A DNA stretch of 36,619 nt from Bacteroidia bacterium. Lineage in GTDB: Bacteria; Bacteroidota; Bacteroidia; Chitinophagales; Saprospiraceae. The stretch is from positions 1 to 36,619 of the forward strand of contig JAUILF010000010.1 in the NCBI GenBank assembly GCA_030433135.1, read 5' to 3'. This document shows positions 22,272 to 31,394 of this stretch, piece by piece (the first letter of the stretch is position 1; the number at the start of each line of letters is the position of its first letter). The notes beneath the pieces are model-generated. The model was not told where the DNA came from, did not search any database, and saw nothing but the letters and a program-made list of their open reading frames with translations. Position numbers and translations under genes: made by a program.

Positions 22272-23510
22272 ATGAATCCATTTGAACTGCAGCAGTTAGA
22301 GAGGTTAACTACCGGTATCGGAAATCGATTGGGCTGGGGATCTGTGGATAGATGGCGTGGAAGTGATTTTGAGAAGCTGAGCCAGTTGGTATATAAGAAG
22401 ACAGGAAAAAGACTTAGTGTCACCACGTTGAAAAGACTTTGGGGCAGAGCAGCACTGGATAGCAATCCGAGCCCAACCACGCTGGATATCCTGGCAGAGT
22501 TTGCCGGGTTTGAGAGTTGGCGAGATTTTATAGCTATTCAGAGAGAAGTGCCTCAGCCTGTGGATAAATGGAAGAAGTGGAAGATATTGTGGTTAGCATG
22601 TGTGATACCACTCACTTGCGTAGCTCTTTACCTGGTATCAAACAACGACACCGATGCAGCTATGGATCCACCGAACCTGGAAGGTGTCGTATTTGATCTG
22701 GAAAAGGTGACATCCGGTTATCCAAATACGGTTATTTTTCACTACGATGTAGGGGACAATGACTATGACTCCCTGGCTATCCAGCAGTCCTGGGATCAAA
22801 GTCGCAGGATACGACTTGAGGATTCATCAGGTTTGGTGACCTCAACCTATTATTATCCGGGTTACTACCTTGCAAAGTTGATTCTGAATGATGTGGTTTT
22901 GGCCGAAAAGGAACTGTACATTCCCACCTCAGGGTGGCAGGGAATGTTAGCAACTGGTTCGGACATCCATTATCTGGAGCCGGAAGAAATAGTTCAGGAA
23001 GAATCGGTAGGAGTTGTCGATGATGTGTTATCAGATATGGAAGATCAAAATGTGGACTACCTCTACCTGGCCCATCTCACTGACGATCCGGTAATCAACA
23101 GTGAAAAGTTTGAGTATGAGGTTGATTTCAGGATGGTGGAAGCTCTGGATGGAAGTATCTGCCAGGGAGTGCAGATGATTATCACCGGAACCAGGGAAGT
23201 GTTGGGTTTTACTTTTGGGTTGGCAGGCTGTGCCGGAGAATTTATGTTCTTCCTTAATCAGGATATGATTTTTGGGAGTGAGCATGATCTTTCCGCATTC
23301 GGTATTACACCGGATAGGTGGTGCAATTTTAAGTTAAGGAACGAGCAACAACAGTTGACTGTGTGGATAGACGACAAGAAGGTCTTTACCCATGAGATGA
23401 AGAGCGACATCGGAAAAATTGGTGGAGTACAATGGTACTTTGAGGGAGTGGGAGAAATCAGGGATCTAAGCATAGGCGAGCACAGTGGTGTTGTTAATAT
23501 GATGGAGTGA
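22272..23510 (+). CDS. membrane-anchored protein with DNA-binding-like N-terminus and extracytoplasmic LamG-like domain
   Basis: A 412-residue protein with three parts. Residues 1-95 hold the Bacteroidota HTH-like module: FEKLSQLVYKKTGKRLSVTT, LKRLWGRAAL, TTLDILAEFAGFESWRDFIA, a pattern found at the N-terminus of many uncharacterised proteins of the phylum. A single transmembrane helix (WLACVIPLTCVALYLVS, about 104-123) follows. Outside the membrane are a PKD-like beta domain (GVVFDLEKVTSGYPNTVIFH to about 220) and a concanavalin-like domain (YLYLAHLTDDPVINSEKFEY to VQWYFEGVGEIRDLSIGE). This is the layout of a ToxR/CadC-like one-component transmembrane regulator. DNA binding is inferred from the N-terminal pattern, not proven. 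The divergent gene for a secreted protein of similar fold is its likely target. Confidence 0.8.
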   Translation: MNPFELQQLERLTTGIGNRLGWGSVDRWRGSDFEKLSQLVYKKTGKRLSVTTLKRLWGRAALDSNPSPTTLDILAEFAGFESWRDFIAIQREVPQPVDKWKKWKILWLACVIPLTCVALYLVSNNDTDAAMDPPNLEGVVFDLEKVTSGYPNTVIFHYDVGDNDYDSLAIQQSWDQSRRIRLEDSSGLVTSTYYYPGYYLAKLILNDVVLAEKELYIPTSGWQGMLATGSDIHYLEPEEIVQEESVGVVDDVLSDMEDQNVDYLYLAHLTDDPVINSEKFEYEVDFRMVEALDGSICQGVQMIITGTREVLGFTFGLAGCAGEFMFFLNQDMIFGSEHDLSAFGITPDRWCNFKLRNEQQQLTVWIDDKKVFTHEMKSDIGKIGGVQWYFEGVGEIRDLSIGEHSGVVNMME

Positions 23511-24008
23511 GGTGAAATAAGACACTTTAAGCTCGAATTGATGAACCATATCCAGGATAAATGTATCTCTTAAATCGACTGCTTTCTCAATGAGACTGTT
23601 GATAAACTCAGGTTGATGCTGCAGCCGTAAATCGTTGTGCCTGACGAGGCGAGACGAGGAAAGATACCGGGTTTGTATCTGACTGAGGATCAACGAAGTC
23701 AGGCGCAAGGAGAACGGCTGGGAAATTCGAAATGAAATCATTTTTGATTATGTATCAGCGCAAGATGGGTTTTTCAACGGTCTCCTAGCCTTATAGTCAT
23801 CTGATTCCAATCCACGGTTGATTCGCTAAGCCAATCTTAATCTATTAATAAGTAATTCTAAATCTAGCTGATTCGGTTTTCCAAACAGCCTCTAAAGCTA
23901 ATCTACATTTGCAACATTGGTCCACCTTTTTGAAACATTAGTGGTGGCACTGCGATCAGCTGTACCTTACCTTGGCCGTATACCATCAGTATACAAAAGG
24001 TAGCCATC
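23511..24008. other. intergenic region before the giant repeat protein
   Basis: A minus-strand frame at 23466-23741 (91 codons) overlaps the 3' end of the previous gene and has no family signature. The plus strand shows a broken frame at 23638-23730 reading PDEARRGKIPGLYLTEDQRS, which could be a degraded gene but is not recognised. The last 40 bases hold the hairpin listed separately. Confidence 0.45.
23968..24002 (+). promoter_or_regulatory. hairpin just upstream of the giant gene's GTG start
   Basis: GTATAC-CATCA-GTATAC (23978-23994) is a perfect inverted repeat. It is extended by TACCTT (23968-23973) pairing with AAGGTA (23997-24002) across a small internal loop. The stem ends 6 nt before the GTG at 24009, so in mRNA it would cover the initiation region; as DNA it could be an operator. 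Confidence 0.4.
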
Positions 24009-27000
24009 GTGAAAAATTTATTGCAATTACCAATTCTCTGCGAATCAAAAGGTAGTACTCAATCAAACGCTTGTTTCCCAATTGTGTGGAAGTACACCTG
24101 CCTATTAATTTTCACATTATTGGCGACTTCGGTCAGTGCCCAATGGACCTGGACGGGCTTGATAAGTTCCGATTGGAATAATGGTGGAAACTGGAATTTG
24201 GGAATTCCTCCTACTCCGGTAGCTACTGTCAATATCCCTAATACATTCAGAGATCCAGTAATCGATGGAATAAGTACAACAGTAAACACACTTAATATTT
24301 CAAACTCAGCTAAGCTGACTATCCAATCTGAAGTCGGGCTGGGTCAACTGAATGCGGCACAAATTAGCAATGCCGGCACACTTATCAACTCGGGAAGAAT
24401 CACCGCCTCGGGCAGCTTTGTTCTGATCAATAACTCTGGAACCATTACCAATTTTGAGTCGGGTAATGTCTTTGGCACGACGGGGCTAATTACACTAATC
24501 CCAATTAGTAATTTGGCCATTTATAATACAGGCACATTTACAAATAGTCACCTCTTATCCATAGCAATCGGAGGAGTTACCGCTATCAATAATGAAGGAT
24601 CGGGTGTTTTCAATAATGCTGGAGAAATTACCATTGGAAGTAGTTCTGCGACACTTGCTGACGCGATCAACAACAGTAACGAATTTAATAATACAGGCAC
24701 ACTCACCATCCAACGCTCTGCAGGTATTGGGGTTAAGGTCAATGCACCTGGCACTTTCAATAATCAGGGAACGCTGACCATCGGTTCAGTAAGTATTGGT
24801 AAAGATGGGATTTACGTGACTGGAGACGGGGCGTCATTTAACAATAATGGAGGCACTTTAGACATCAATAATACGGGGACATCGGGCAGCGATGGAAATG
24901 GCATCTATCTTTTGAATGCTGAATTCACGAATGATGGTGGTATAGTAAATATTGATAGTACCCTCGCTACTGGGATTGCCTTGAGCAATGAAAGTACATT
25001 TGAAAATAAGGGAGGGGGGACGGTCAATATCGGTCAGAATGGTGGAAATATTGGATCAATCGGGATCGATGGAAAAAGCACGCTAGGCAGTATCATCAAC
25101 AACAGTGCTACCATCAAAGTGGACAACACAGCCGGAACGGCGATCACTATGTACAGTGATTTTAAAAATCAGGGAAGTGCAAAATTCTGGATCGGTCAGG
25201 GTGATGGAAATGTAGGAGGGCATGGTTTATGGATCAATGGGTCTGCCGAGTTTATTAACCAGGGAACTGCTGAACTGTTGATTGATCATGTCGCGGATAG
25301 AGGAATCAATTTTGACACCCACCAGACTAAATTCACTAATAAAGGCAACGCCGTTGTGAGAATTGGTGAGAATGGCGCCATCGGGGCGAATAATGAAGGA
25401 GCTATTGAGACCACTGGTGGCTCTACAACCACAATCTCGAATGAGGACTGCGCCAAGATGTACCTATATGATTTTATCCGGTTGCGGTCAGGTACTTCCT
25501 TTACCAATAGTGCTTTACTCAATCTTAATACGAACCTGGCCCACACCAATCTCGGCAGTTTTACTAATAACGGCATCGTAGCCTATATGCAAGACAACGC
25601 CATTCCCAACACGGTCAACAATGATTTGATCGTAGCTCCTGATTCTGGCACCTCCTGCTTTTTCGCTGATGTGCTGCAAATAGGCAATGCCAACAGTTTT
25701 ACACCGTCAACCATCTGGTATTTCGACCAGGCACTCAGCAACATGGCTGGTACATACGATACCGGGGGAAATGATTTTAGCTCAACCAGTCTTGCGGAAG
25801 GCACGAATTCGCTCTATTTTACCGCCGCTGGGAATGGCTGTACCTTTAATTTGCAGATTGACCTGACCTATAGTGTTGTCAACGTTGGACTTAAGACCTG
25901 GACCGGTTCGGTCGGTACCAGCTGGACAAATGCCTGCAACTGGTCTCCTCATGGCGTCCCGGTGAACTCGGACGATGTGATTATCCCTGATGTAGATAAG
26001 AATCCTATCATTGCCAACGGCGTTTCTTCCACTGTCAAATCCATTACAGTGGAGGCGAATGGAAAGCTAACTCTCAATTCTGGCAGCGTGTTGACTGTAC
26101 AAGGTTCAGATTCTTATGGGATTGAAAATTATGGCTCCATCACCAATAAAGGTACACTCAACATTTTTGATACATATAGTACAGGCATCTTCAATGCTGT
26201 TGGCAGTAGCTACGGTAATAGTATCGGTTCGCAACTTACGCTTGATAGTATAGGTCAGGAACCCACTGATTCCAGCAGCGGCATCAAGAATTATTCAACT
26301 TTCAACAACGGGGGTAAACTCCAAATTAGTAATACTGTAGGCCATGGTATTTACAATCTGGGCATTATGAAAAACATAGATGTCGGCGAAATGACGCTCA
26401 GTCAAATCGGTGGTATGGGAATACGATGCGAAAATGCTGAATTTAAAAACTTCAATAATTGTGAGATCCATGTGGTTAGTACGAATGATCATGGAATTGC
26501 CCATTTACTACTGGATGGCTTTACTGGTACCGCAGATTTTACTAATACGGGCACCATCAAAATTGGCGAAAATGGTAACATTGGAGGAGCTGGTATCCTG
26601 TGCAATACAACCTTTCTCAACGAAAGCGTGGCGAATATCTGGAGCAGTTTATACATAGATAATGTTGGGGAAGATGGAATCCGGGTAACTGATGGTACCT
26701 TTACCAATGAGGGTAACTTGTTTATCGGCACCAGCGGAGTAGTAACCAATATTAGTAGCGATGGTATCCATTGCGAGGGCATATTTGCAAATACGCAAAG
26801 GGGAAGCATCACCATCGATTATACCGGAAACCACGGCATAGAATTGGCAGCAACCAGTAGTCTAGCCAACGCAGGAGATATCATCATTGGAGAAAATACG
26901 GGCAGTTCTTCCGGGGATGGTATTCATCATGCTGGATCCGGCAACTTTAATAATAACGGTTGTGCCACCCTAGTCATGGGAAATTCTTTTTTCAGCTCAT

Positions 27001-30000
27001 CTACCTTCAACAATGAAGGTAATTTTGTGATCAATTCAGCCGAGCCCCATACCAACAGTGGTACGTTTTCCAACGATGGTGTACTCAATTATGTCCAATC
27101 TACCGTCATCCCTAATGTAGTGAATAATGATCTGATCATTACTTCCATCAGCGGTTCGTGCTTTATTTCAAATGTGCTGCAATTCGGTGCTTCCAATGAT
27201 TTTGCAGCCTCAACCGAGTGGTTTTCCGATGCAGCCATGACCACCGTGGCAGGCGAGTATGATACCACAAACAATACCTTCCTGGTCACCAACCTTGTAC
27301 CCAATATGTCTCATCAGGTCTATTTCGAAACTTCAGGCAACGGTTGCAACTTTGATAATTCCACCATCGTGAACCTGGAGAACGACACGGTAGCTCCAAC
27401 GGTTCAGTGCTTGAATCCAACTGTCGAATTAGGTAGTGACGGGACTCTGATCCTGCAAGCTGAAGACGTTATCGACTATGCCAATTCGACCGACAATTGC
27501 GGAGTCATCGTGGCTGCGTCTATTTCACCGGACACGTTCGGATGCCAGGATATTGGTGTTTTTCTCGTCGCTGTAATCGCCGCAGATCTTGCAGGAAACG
27601 AGGTTTCTTGCACTTCAACGGTCACCGTTACCGCACCCAGCGTCCCCGCATCCGGCACGCGGACCTGGACGGGTGCAGTCAGCGATAATTGGATGGATGC
27701 CTGCAACTGGAACCCTGCAGCCGTGCCTACGGCAAATAATGATGTGACTATCCCGGATGTCACTACTGATCCGGTTATTGATAGTACCACTGCAGCTGTC
27801 GTCAAATCTATACTCGTGGAAAGCAATGCATCTTTGGCCATCAAAAGTGCGGCAAGTCTGACGATTGATAATTCCAGTTCAAGTGGGCTTAATATTGAAG
27901 GGACCGTTATCAATGAAGGCACCATCGTCATTGACAACACCGGTGGCGCTGGTATAGACTGTAATAATTCAAGCCAATTCACTAATGGAGGGACCATTGA
28001 AATCGGGCTTAACGGCGGAGATTACAATATTTCGGGATATGGAATCAAAGCGAACGGCACGTTCACCAATAAAGTCGGAGGTGCCATTTCCATGGCTGAA
28101 AATTCGGGTGGAGGCATTCTGAAAAATACCGATTCTCTTTTTATTAATGAGGGTACGATCAATATCGGCATGATCACCGGGGGCATAAATATAGACGGTC
28201 GCGGTTTGGATGTTCGTTTTGGCCTACATAACAAGGTGACTGGCATTATTAACATAAACAAAACGGACAATGATATCGTCAGAAACAGGCAAGGCACATT
28301 CATCAACGACGGTGAGATCAACCTCGGTCCCAGTGGAGGTTTTAAGAGTAATGGGAATGGTTTCCAAAACGAATCAATTCTGGAAAACAGTGGCACTATA
28401 AATATCAATAGGGTTACGGGCTATGGTTTAAATGATGATAATACCAACGGTAATAATAATGTCATAGTAAATAATTCAGGTACCATTAATGTTGGATTAA
28501 GTGGAGGGAATCCTTCTATTGGTGATGATGGGATCAAAACGAAGTTTGCTGATGATTTTATTAATTCAGGTGTGATCAGGATTGCCAGAACTGAAAATGC
28601 GGGACTGGATAACCGTGGCACCGATTTTATCAATTCCGGTATCATCGAAATCGGACAAGTCGGTGGTAGCTCGAGTATTGGAACAGACGGGCTATATCAT
28701 CGGTTAGGCAGTGCTAAGTTTATTAACGAAACAGAAGGAATTATTAAAATAGATAATACCGTGGAAAGCGGCATTCTCGCTACGGCCCCTTTCAACAATT
28801 CAGGTACTATTCTTATTGGCCACACTGGGGTTATTGGGGATGCAGCCATCGATAATCAATCTACTTTCGCCAACAATGACTGCGAGGCTTTGATTCATAT
28901 CGCATCCAATAACATTATCAATAATGAGGATGAGTTTGAGAACGATGGCACGATTATCGAAGAAGCCAGTGGCAACAGCAGCATTTCCGTCAATAATGGC
29001 ATCGTTCAAAACCTTAATAACGGCACGTTTACGATCGGCACGAATAACGGAGTACTCACGACCAACACTAATGATGTCTTCTGGTTGGGTTGTGTGGATT
29101 CCACCTGGAGTAATGCGGATAACTGGTCCATTTCTTCCGCCCCAATCGCCAGTAGCGATGTCATCATCGACTCAACTGATCACGATCCTGTCATTTCCAG
29201 CTCCACTTCTGCAGTCGCCAGGTCCGTAACGGTAGAAAGTAATAGTAAATTGACAATTGAAAATGGGGCAAGCTTTTCCATTGACGGGGCTGGCGCTGTA
29301 GGATTGGATGACGGTGGTATTGTAATCAATGGTGGAACCCTCAATATCGATAATACCGGCACCCATGGATTGTCTATCCGTACTGGCAGCAGTTTTACCA
29401 ATACCGGTACCGTCAATATTGGCCAGAATGGAGGAGCTGGAAATATTACGGATGTAGGCATATATAATCGGGCTACTTTCGATAATAGAGGGTCTGAAAT
29501 AAATATCGACAATGTGGGATCGTATGGAATCATACACTTTGCCGGCACATTTACGAATGAGGCTACTATCAATGTCGGCCAAAATGGCCCAACCGACAAC
29601 ATTGGCAGGGACGGCATTTTGAACGATGCTGTTTTTGATAACAATGGTTCGCAAATAAATATTGATAATACGGGACAAACAGGGCTAAATAACAATAGCG
29701 GCACCTTTACCAATGGAGGTAGCATCAACATCGGTCAAAATGGAGAGACAAGAAGTATTTCCAATGATGGACTTACCAATGGTGGCACATTCATCAACAA
29801 TGGCCAGGAAATAAACATTGATAATACTGGAATAGATGGGATTTTTAATGCCGCCGGCATATTTAACAATACCGCAACTATTAACATCGGACAAAACGGA
29901 GGTGTAGAAAACATTGCGAGCACGGGCATTACTAACCAGGGTATATTTAATCACAACAATTCCCAGATTAATATAGATAATATGGAGAAGCGAGGAATAT

Positions 30001-30932
30001 CCTGCCTCGGGGGTACGTTCAACAACGCCGCTTCCATCGATCTGGGCCAAAATGGTGGCTTGGGCACGACTTCTCCCAATGAGGCCATTTTCCTCCAGAG
30101 TGATGCTTCCTTTGATAATATTACGTGCGGCCACATAGAAATTTTTTCTGACCATCTTGTTGTTTCCAATGGAACCTTTACAAATGATGGTCTGCTCATA
30201 GAGAATGCCACAGGCAATAGTAATATTACAACCAACAACGGTATTGTGAACAACCTTTCCGGAGGTATTTTTACGATTGGGACCAACAATGAAATCATGG
30301 TTGAGTCCACAACCTCCAACGACTGTGAAATGGTCACTCCTGCCTTTGAGCTCGGAGCAGTTGTAGACTTTGATATCATTGGGATATTCTCCGATGAAAA
30401 TGCGACTGTTTCTGCAGGAGTCTATGATGCTGGATCAAATAGCTTCATTCCGGAAAATCCCTTATCCGACTCAACCAACCTATATGTAAAGATTGATGAC
30501 CCACTAGGTGGCTGTGCGCGGATCGTTGAGTGGATGGTGATTAATCTCTCATCAGGAATCACCTGTTACCAGGATAGTGACGGTGACAATTATGGTGACC
30601 CTTTAAATTCTATGAATTTCTGCGAAGTCTGTGACACGGGCTATGTCACCGACAACACTGACTGTAATGACAATGACCCGGCTGTTAACCCAACCCCTGA
30701 CTGCTCTTCCACAACGCGTACCTGGACGGGATATATCAGCACCGATTGGAATGATGCCTGCAACTGGGCACCCAACTGTGTACCGACTCTTCTTGATGAA
30801 GTATTTATCCCCGTGGTTGTCAACCCTCCAGTGGTTGGCTTCGGTACAACGGCCTTTGCTAAAACGATCGAAATGGAATTGGGGGTCGAATTGAGTGTGG
30901 AGGTTGGCGGTGAACTTTCTGTTTTTGAATGA
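24009..30932 (+). CDS. giant secreted beta-helix repeat protein with HYR and MopE-like domains
   Basis: A 2307-residue exported protein starting at GTG with a long signal peptide ending LLIFTLLATSVSAQ (about residue 45). Five copies of a module beginning WTWTG..S.DW...CNW.P..VP (near residues 46, 628, 1216, 1690 and 2235) open blocks of beta-helix repeats. These contain INNSGTINIG-, QNGG- and GIYN..TF.N.G.-type motifs; the clearest run (about residues 1780-2030) repeats every 45-50 residues. An HYR-like domain (DTVAPTVQC...STDNCG...C.STVTV) sits near 1125-1210, and an Asp-rich Ca-binding MopE-like segment (CYQDSDGDNYGDP to DCNDNDPAVNPTPDC) near 2180-2230. The protein stops right after the head of the fifth module, without a type IX secretion C-terminal domain. 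A surface adhesin or matrix protein is likely; the ligand is unknown. Confidence 0.85.
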   Translation: MKNLLQLPILCESKGSTQSNACFPIVWKYTCLLIFTLLATSVSAQWTWTGLISSDWNNGGNWNLGIPPTPVATVNIPNTFRDPVIDGISTTVNTLNISNSAKLTIQSEVGLGQLNAAQISNAGTLINSGRITASGSFVLINNSGTITNFESGNVFGTTGLITLIPISNLAIYNTGTFTNSHLLSIAIGGVTAINNEGSGVFNNAGEITIGSSSATLADAINNSNEFNNTGTLTIQRSAGIGVKVNAPGTFNNQGTLTIGSVSIGKDGIYVTGDGASFNNNGGTLDINNTGTSGSDGNGIYLLNAEFTNDGGIVNIDSTLATGIALSNESTFENKGGGTVNIGQNGGNIGSIGIDGKSTLGSIINNSATIKVDNTAGTAITMYSDFKNQGSAKFWIGQGDGNVGGHGLWINGSAEFINQGTAELLIDHVADRGINFDTHQTKFTNKGNAVVRIGENGAIGANNEGAIETTGGSTTTISNEDCAKMYLYDFIRLRSGTSFTNSALLNLNTNLAHTNLGSFTNNGIVAYMQDNAIPNTVNNDLIVAPDSGTSCFFADVLQIGNANSFTPSTIWYFDQALSNMAGTYDTGGNDFSSTSLAEGTNSLYFTAAGNGCTFNLQIDLTYSVVNVGLKTWTGSVGTSWTNACNWSPHGVPVNSDDVIIPDVDKNPIIANGVSSTVKSITVEANGKLTLNSGSVLTVQGSDSYGIENYGSITNKGTLNIFDTYSTGIFNAVGSSYGNSIGSQLTLDSIGQEPTDSSSGIKNYSTFNNGGKLQISNTVGHGIYNLGIMKNIDVGEMTLSQIGGMGIRCENAEFKNFNNCEIHVVSTNDHGIAHLLLDGFTGTADFTNTGTIKIGENGNIGGAGILCNTTFLNESVANIWSSLYIDNVGEDGIRVTDGTFTNEGNLFIGTSGVVTNISSDGIHCEGIFANTQRGSITIDYTGNHGIELAATSSLANAGDIIIGENTGSSSGDGIHHAGSGNFNNNGCATLVMGNSFFSSSTFNNEGNFVINSAEPHTNSGTFSNDGVLNYVQSTVIPNVVNNDLIITSISGSCFISNVLQFGASNDFAASTEWFSDAAMTTVAGEYDTTNNTFLVTNLVPNMSHQVYFETSGNGCNFDNSTIVNLENDTVAPTVQCLNPTVELGSDGTLILQAEDVIDYANSTDNCGVIVAASISPDTFGCQDIGVFLVAVIAADLAGNEVSCTSTVTVTAPSVPASGTRTWTGAVSDNWMDACNWNPAAVPTANNDVTIPDVTTDPVIDSTTAAVVKSILVESNASLAIKSAASLTIDNSSSSGLNIEGTVINEGTIVIDNTGGAGIDCNNSSQFTNGGTIEIGLNGGDYNISGYGIKANGTFTNKVGGAISMAENSGGGILKNTDSLFINEGTINIGMITGGINIDGRGLDVRFGLHNKVTGIININKTDNDIVRNRQGTFINDGEINLGPSGGFKSNGNGFQNESILENSGTININRVTGYGLNDDNTNGNNNVIVNNSGTINVGLSGGNPSIGDDGIKTKFADDFINSGVIRIARTENAGLDNRGTDFINSGIIEIGQVGGSSSIGTDGLYHRLGSAKFINETEGIIKIDNTVESGILATAPFNNSGTILIGHTGVIGDAAIDNQSTFANNDCEALIHIASNNIINNEDEFENDGTIIEEASGNSSISVNNGIVQNLNNGTFTIGTNNGVLTTNTNDVFWLGCVDSTWSNADNWSISSAPIASSDVIIDSTDHDPVISSSTSAVARSVTVESNSKLTIENGASFSIDGAGAVGLDDGGIVINGGTLNIDNTGTHGLSIRTGSSFTNTGTVNIGQNGGAGNITDVGIYNRATFDNRGSEINIDNVGSYGIIHFAGTFTNEATINVGQNGPTDNIGRDGILNDAVFDNNGSQINIDNTGQTGLNNNSGTFTNGGSINIGQNGETRSISNDGLTNGGTFINNGQEINIDNTGIDGIFNAAGIFNNTATINIGQNGGVENIASTGITNQGIFNHNNSQINIDNMEKRGISCLGGTFNNAASIDLGQNGGLGTTSPNEAIFLQSDASFDNITCGHIEIFSDHLVVSNGTFTNDGLLIENATGNSNITTNNGIVNNLSGGIFTIGTNNEIMVESTTSNDCEMVTPAFELGAVVDFDIIGIFSDENATVSAGVYDAGSNSFIPENPLSDSTNLYVKIDDPLGGCARIVEWMVINLSSGITCYQDSDGDNYGDPLNSMNFCEVCDTGYVTDNTDCNDNDPAVNPTPDCSSTTRTWTGYISTDWNDACNWAPNCVPTLLDEVFIPVVVNPPVVGFGTTAFAKTIEMELGVELSVEVGGELSVFE

Positions 30933-31394
30933 ATTTGGGCAAGTAGGCCAACAGCTGTGAGGACCGACGTATAGGAGGACTGTCCTAAATTTGGGCTACA
31001 CAGCATCTGTCTGTTAATAGGTCTCCACTGGCACTAATCAGTTTTTTGGCTGCTTGGGGCTATACTCCTGCTAAAAGGCTTTGACATGACTGGAAAATCC
31101 CGAATGGATTTCCAAATCTTATTATTTGTGTTAAAGTACTAATCATGATGGAATTTCTCTCAAGAAACCAGTAGATTATTTGCTGGCCCTCAAGTACATG
31201 GAAGGTTATTTGCAACACGTATAGAGAGTGTGCGTCATTGTGGATAATCGGTAGACTATTGTTCAGCTCGAATTTTGTAACTTTTCTCTTTGAGTAGGTT
31301 CTAAGGATGAACACTTGAACGTTTCTCCCCAGAATGTTATACATTAGAACAACTAAAATCTTGTCTGAGGGGTATACTTTGATGCGGAAATTTT
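30933..31394. other. intergenic region, no gene supported
   Basis: It contains a small palindrome TAGGA...TCCTA (about 30972-30987) and a repeat of AATTTGGGC on either side of it. A minus-strand frame at 31060-31344 shows no family features. No clear terminator or promoter could be fixed. Confidence 0.45.

Noticed and set aside
23466-23741. Minus-strand 91-codon frame after the membrane-anchored regulator gene
   Set aside because: It overlaps the coding end of that gene and has no family signature; a degraded mobile element was considered but no transposase motif or terminal repeats were found.
24059-30155. Several minus-strand frames of 70-183 codons inside the giant repeat protein
   Set aside because: They are products of the repetitive antisense strand of a clearly coding gene.
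31060-31344. Minus-strand 94-codon frame before the propeller kinase
   Set aside because: No conserved features and no promoter; intergenic chance frame.
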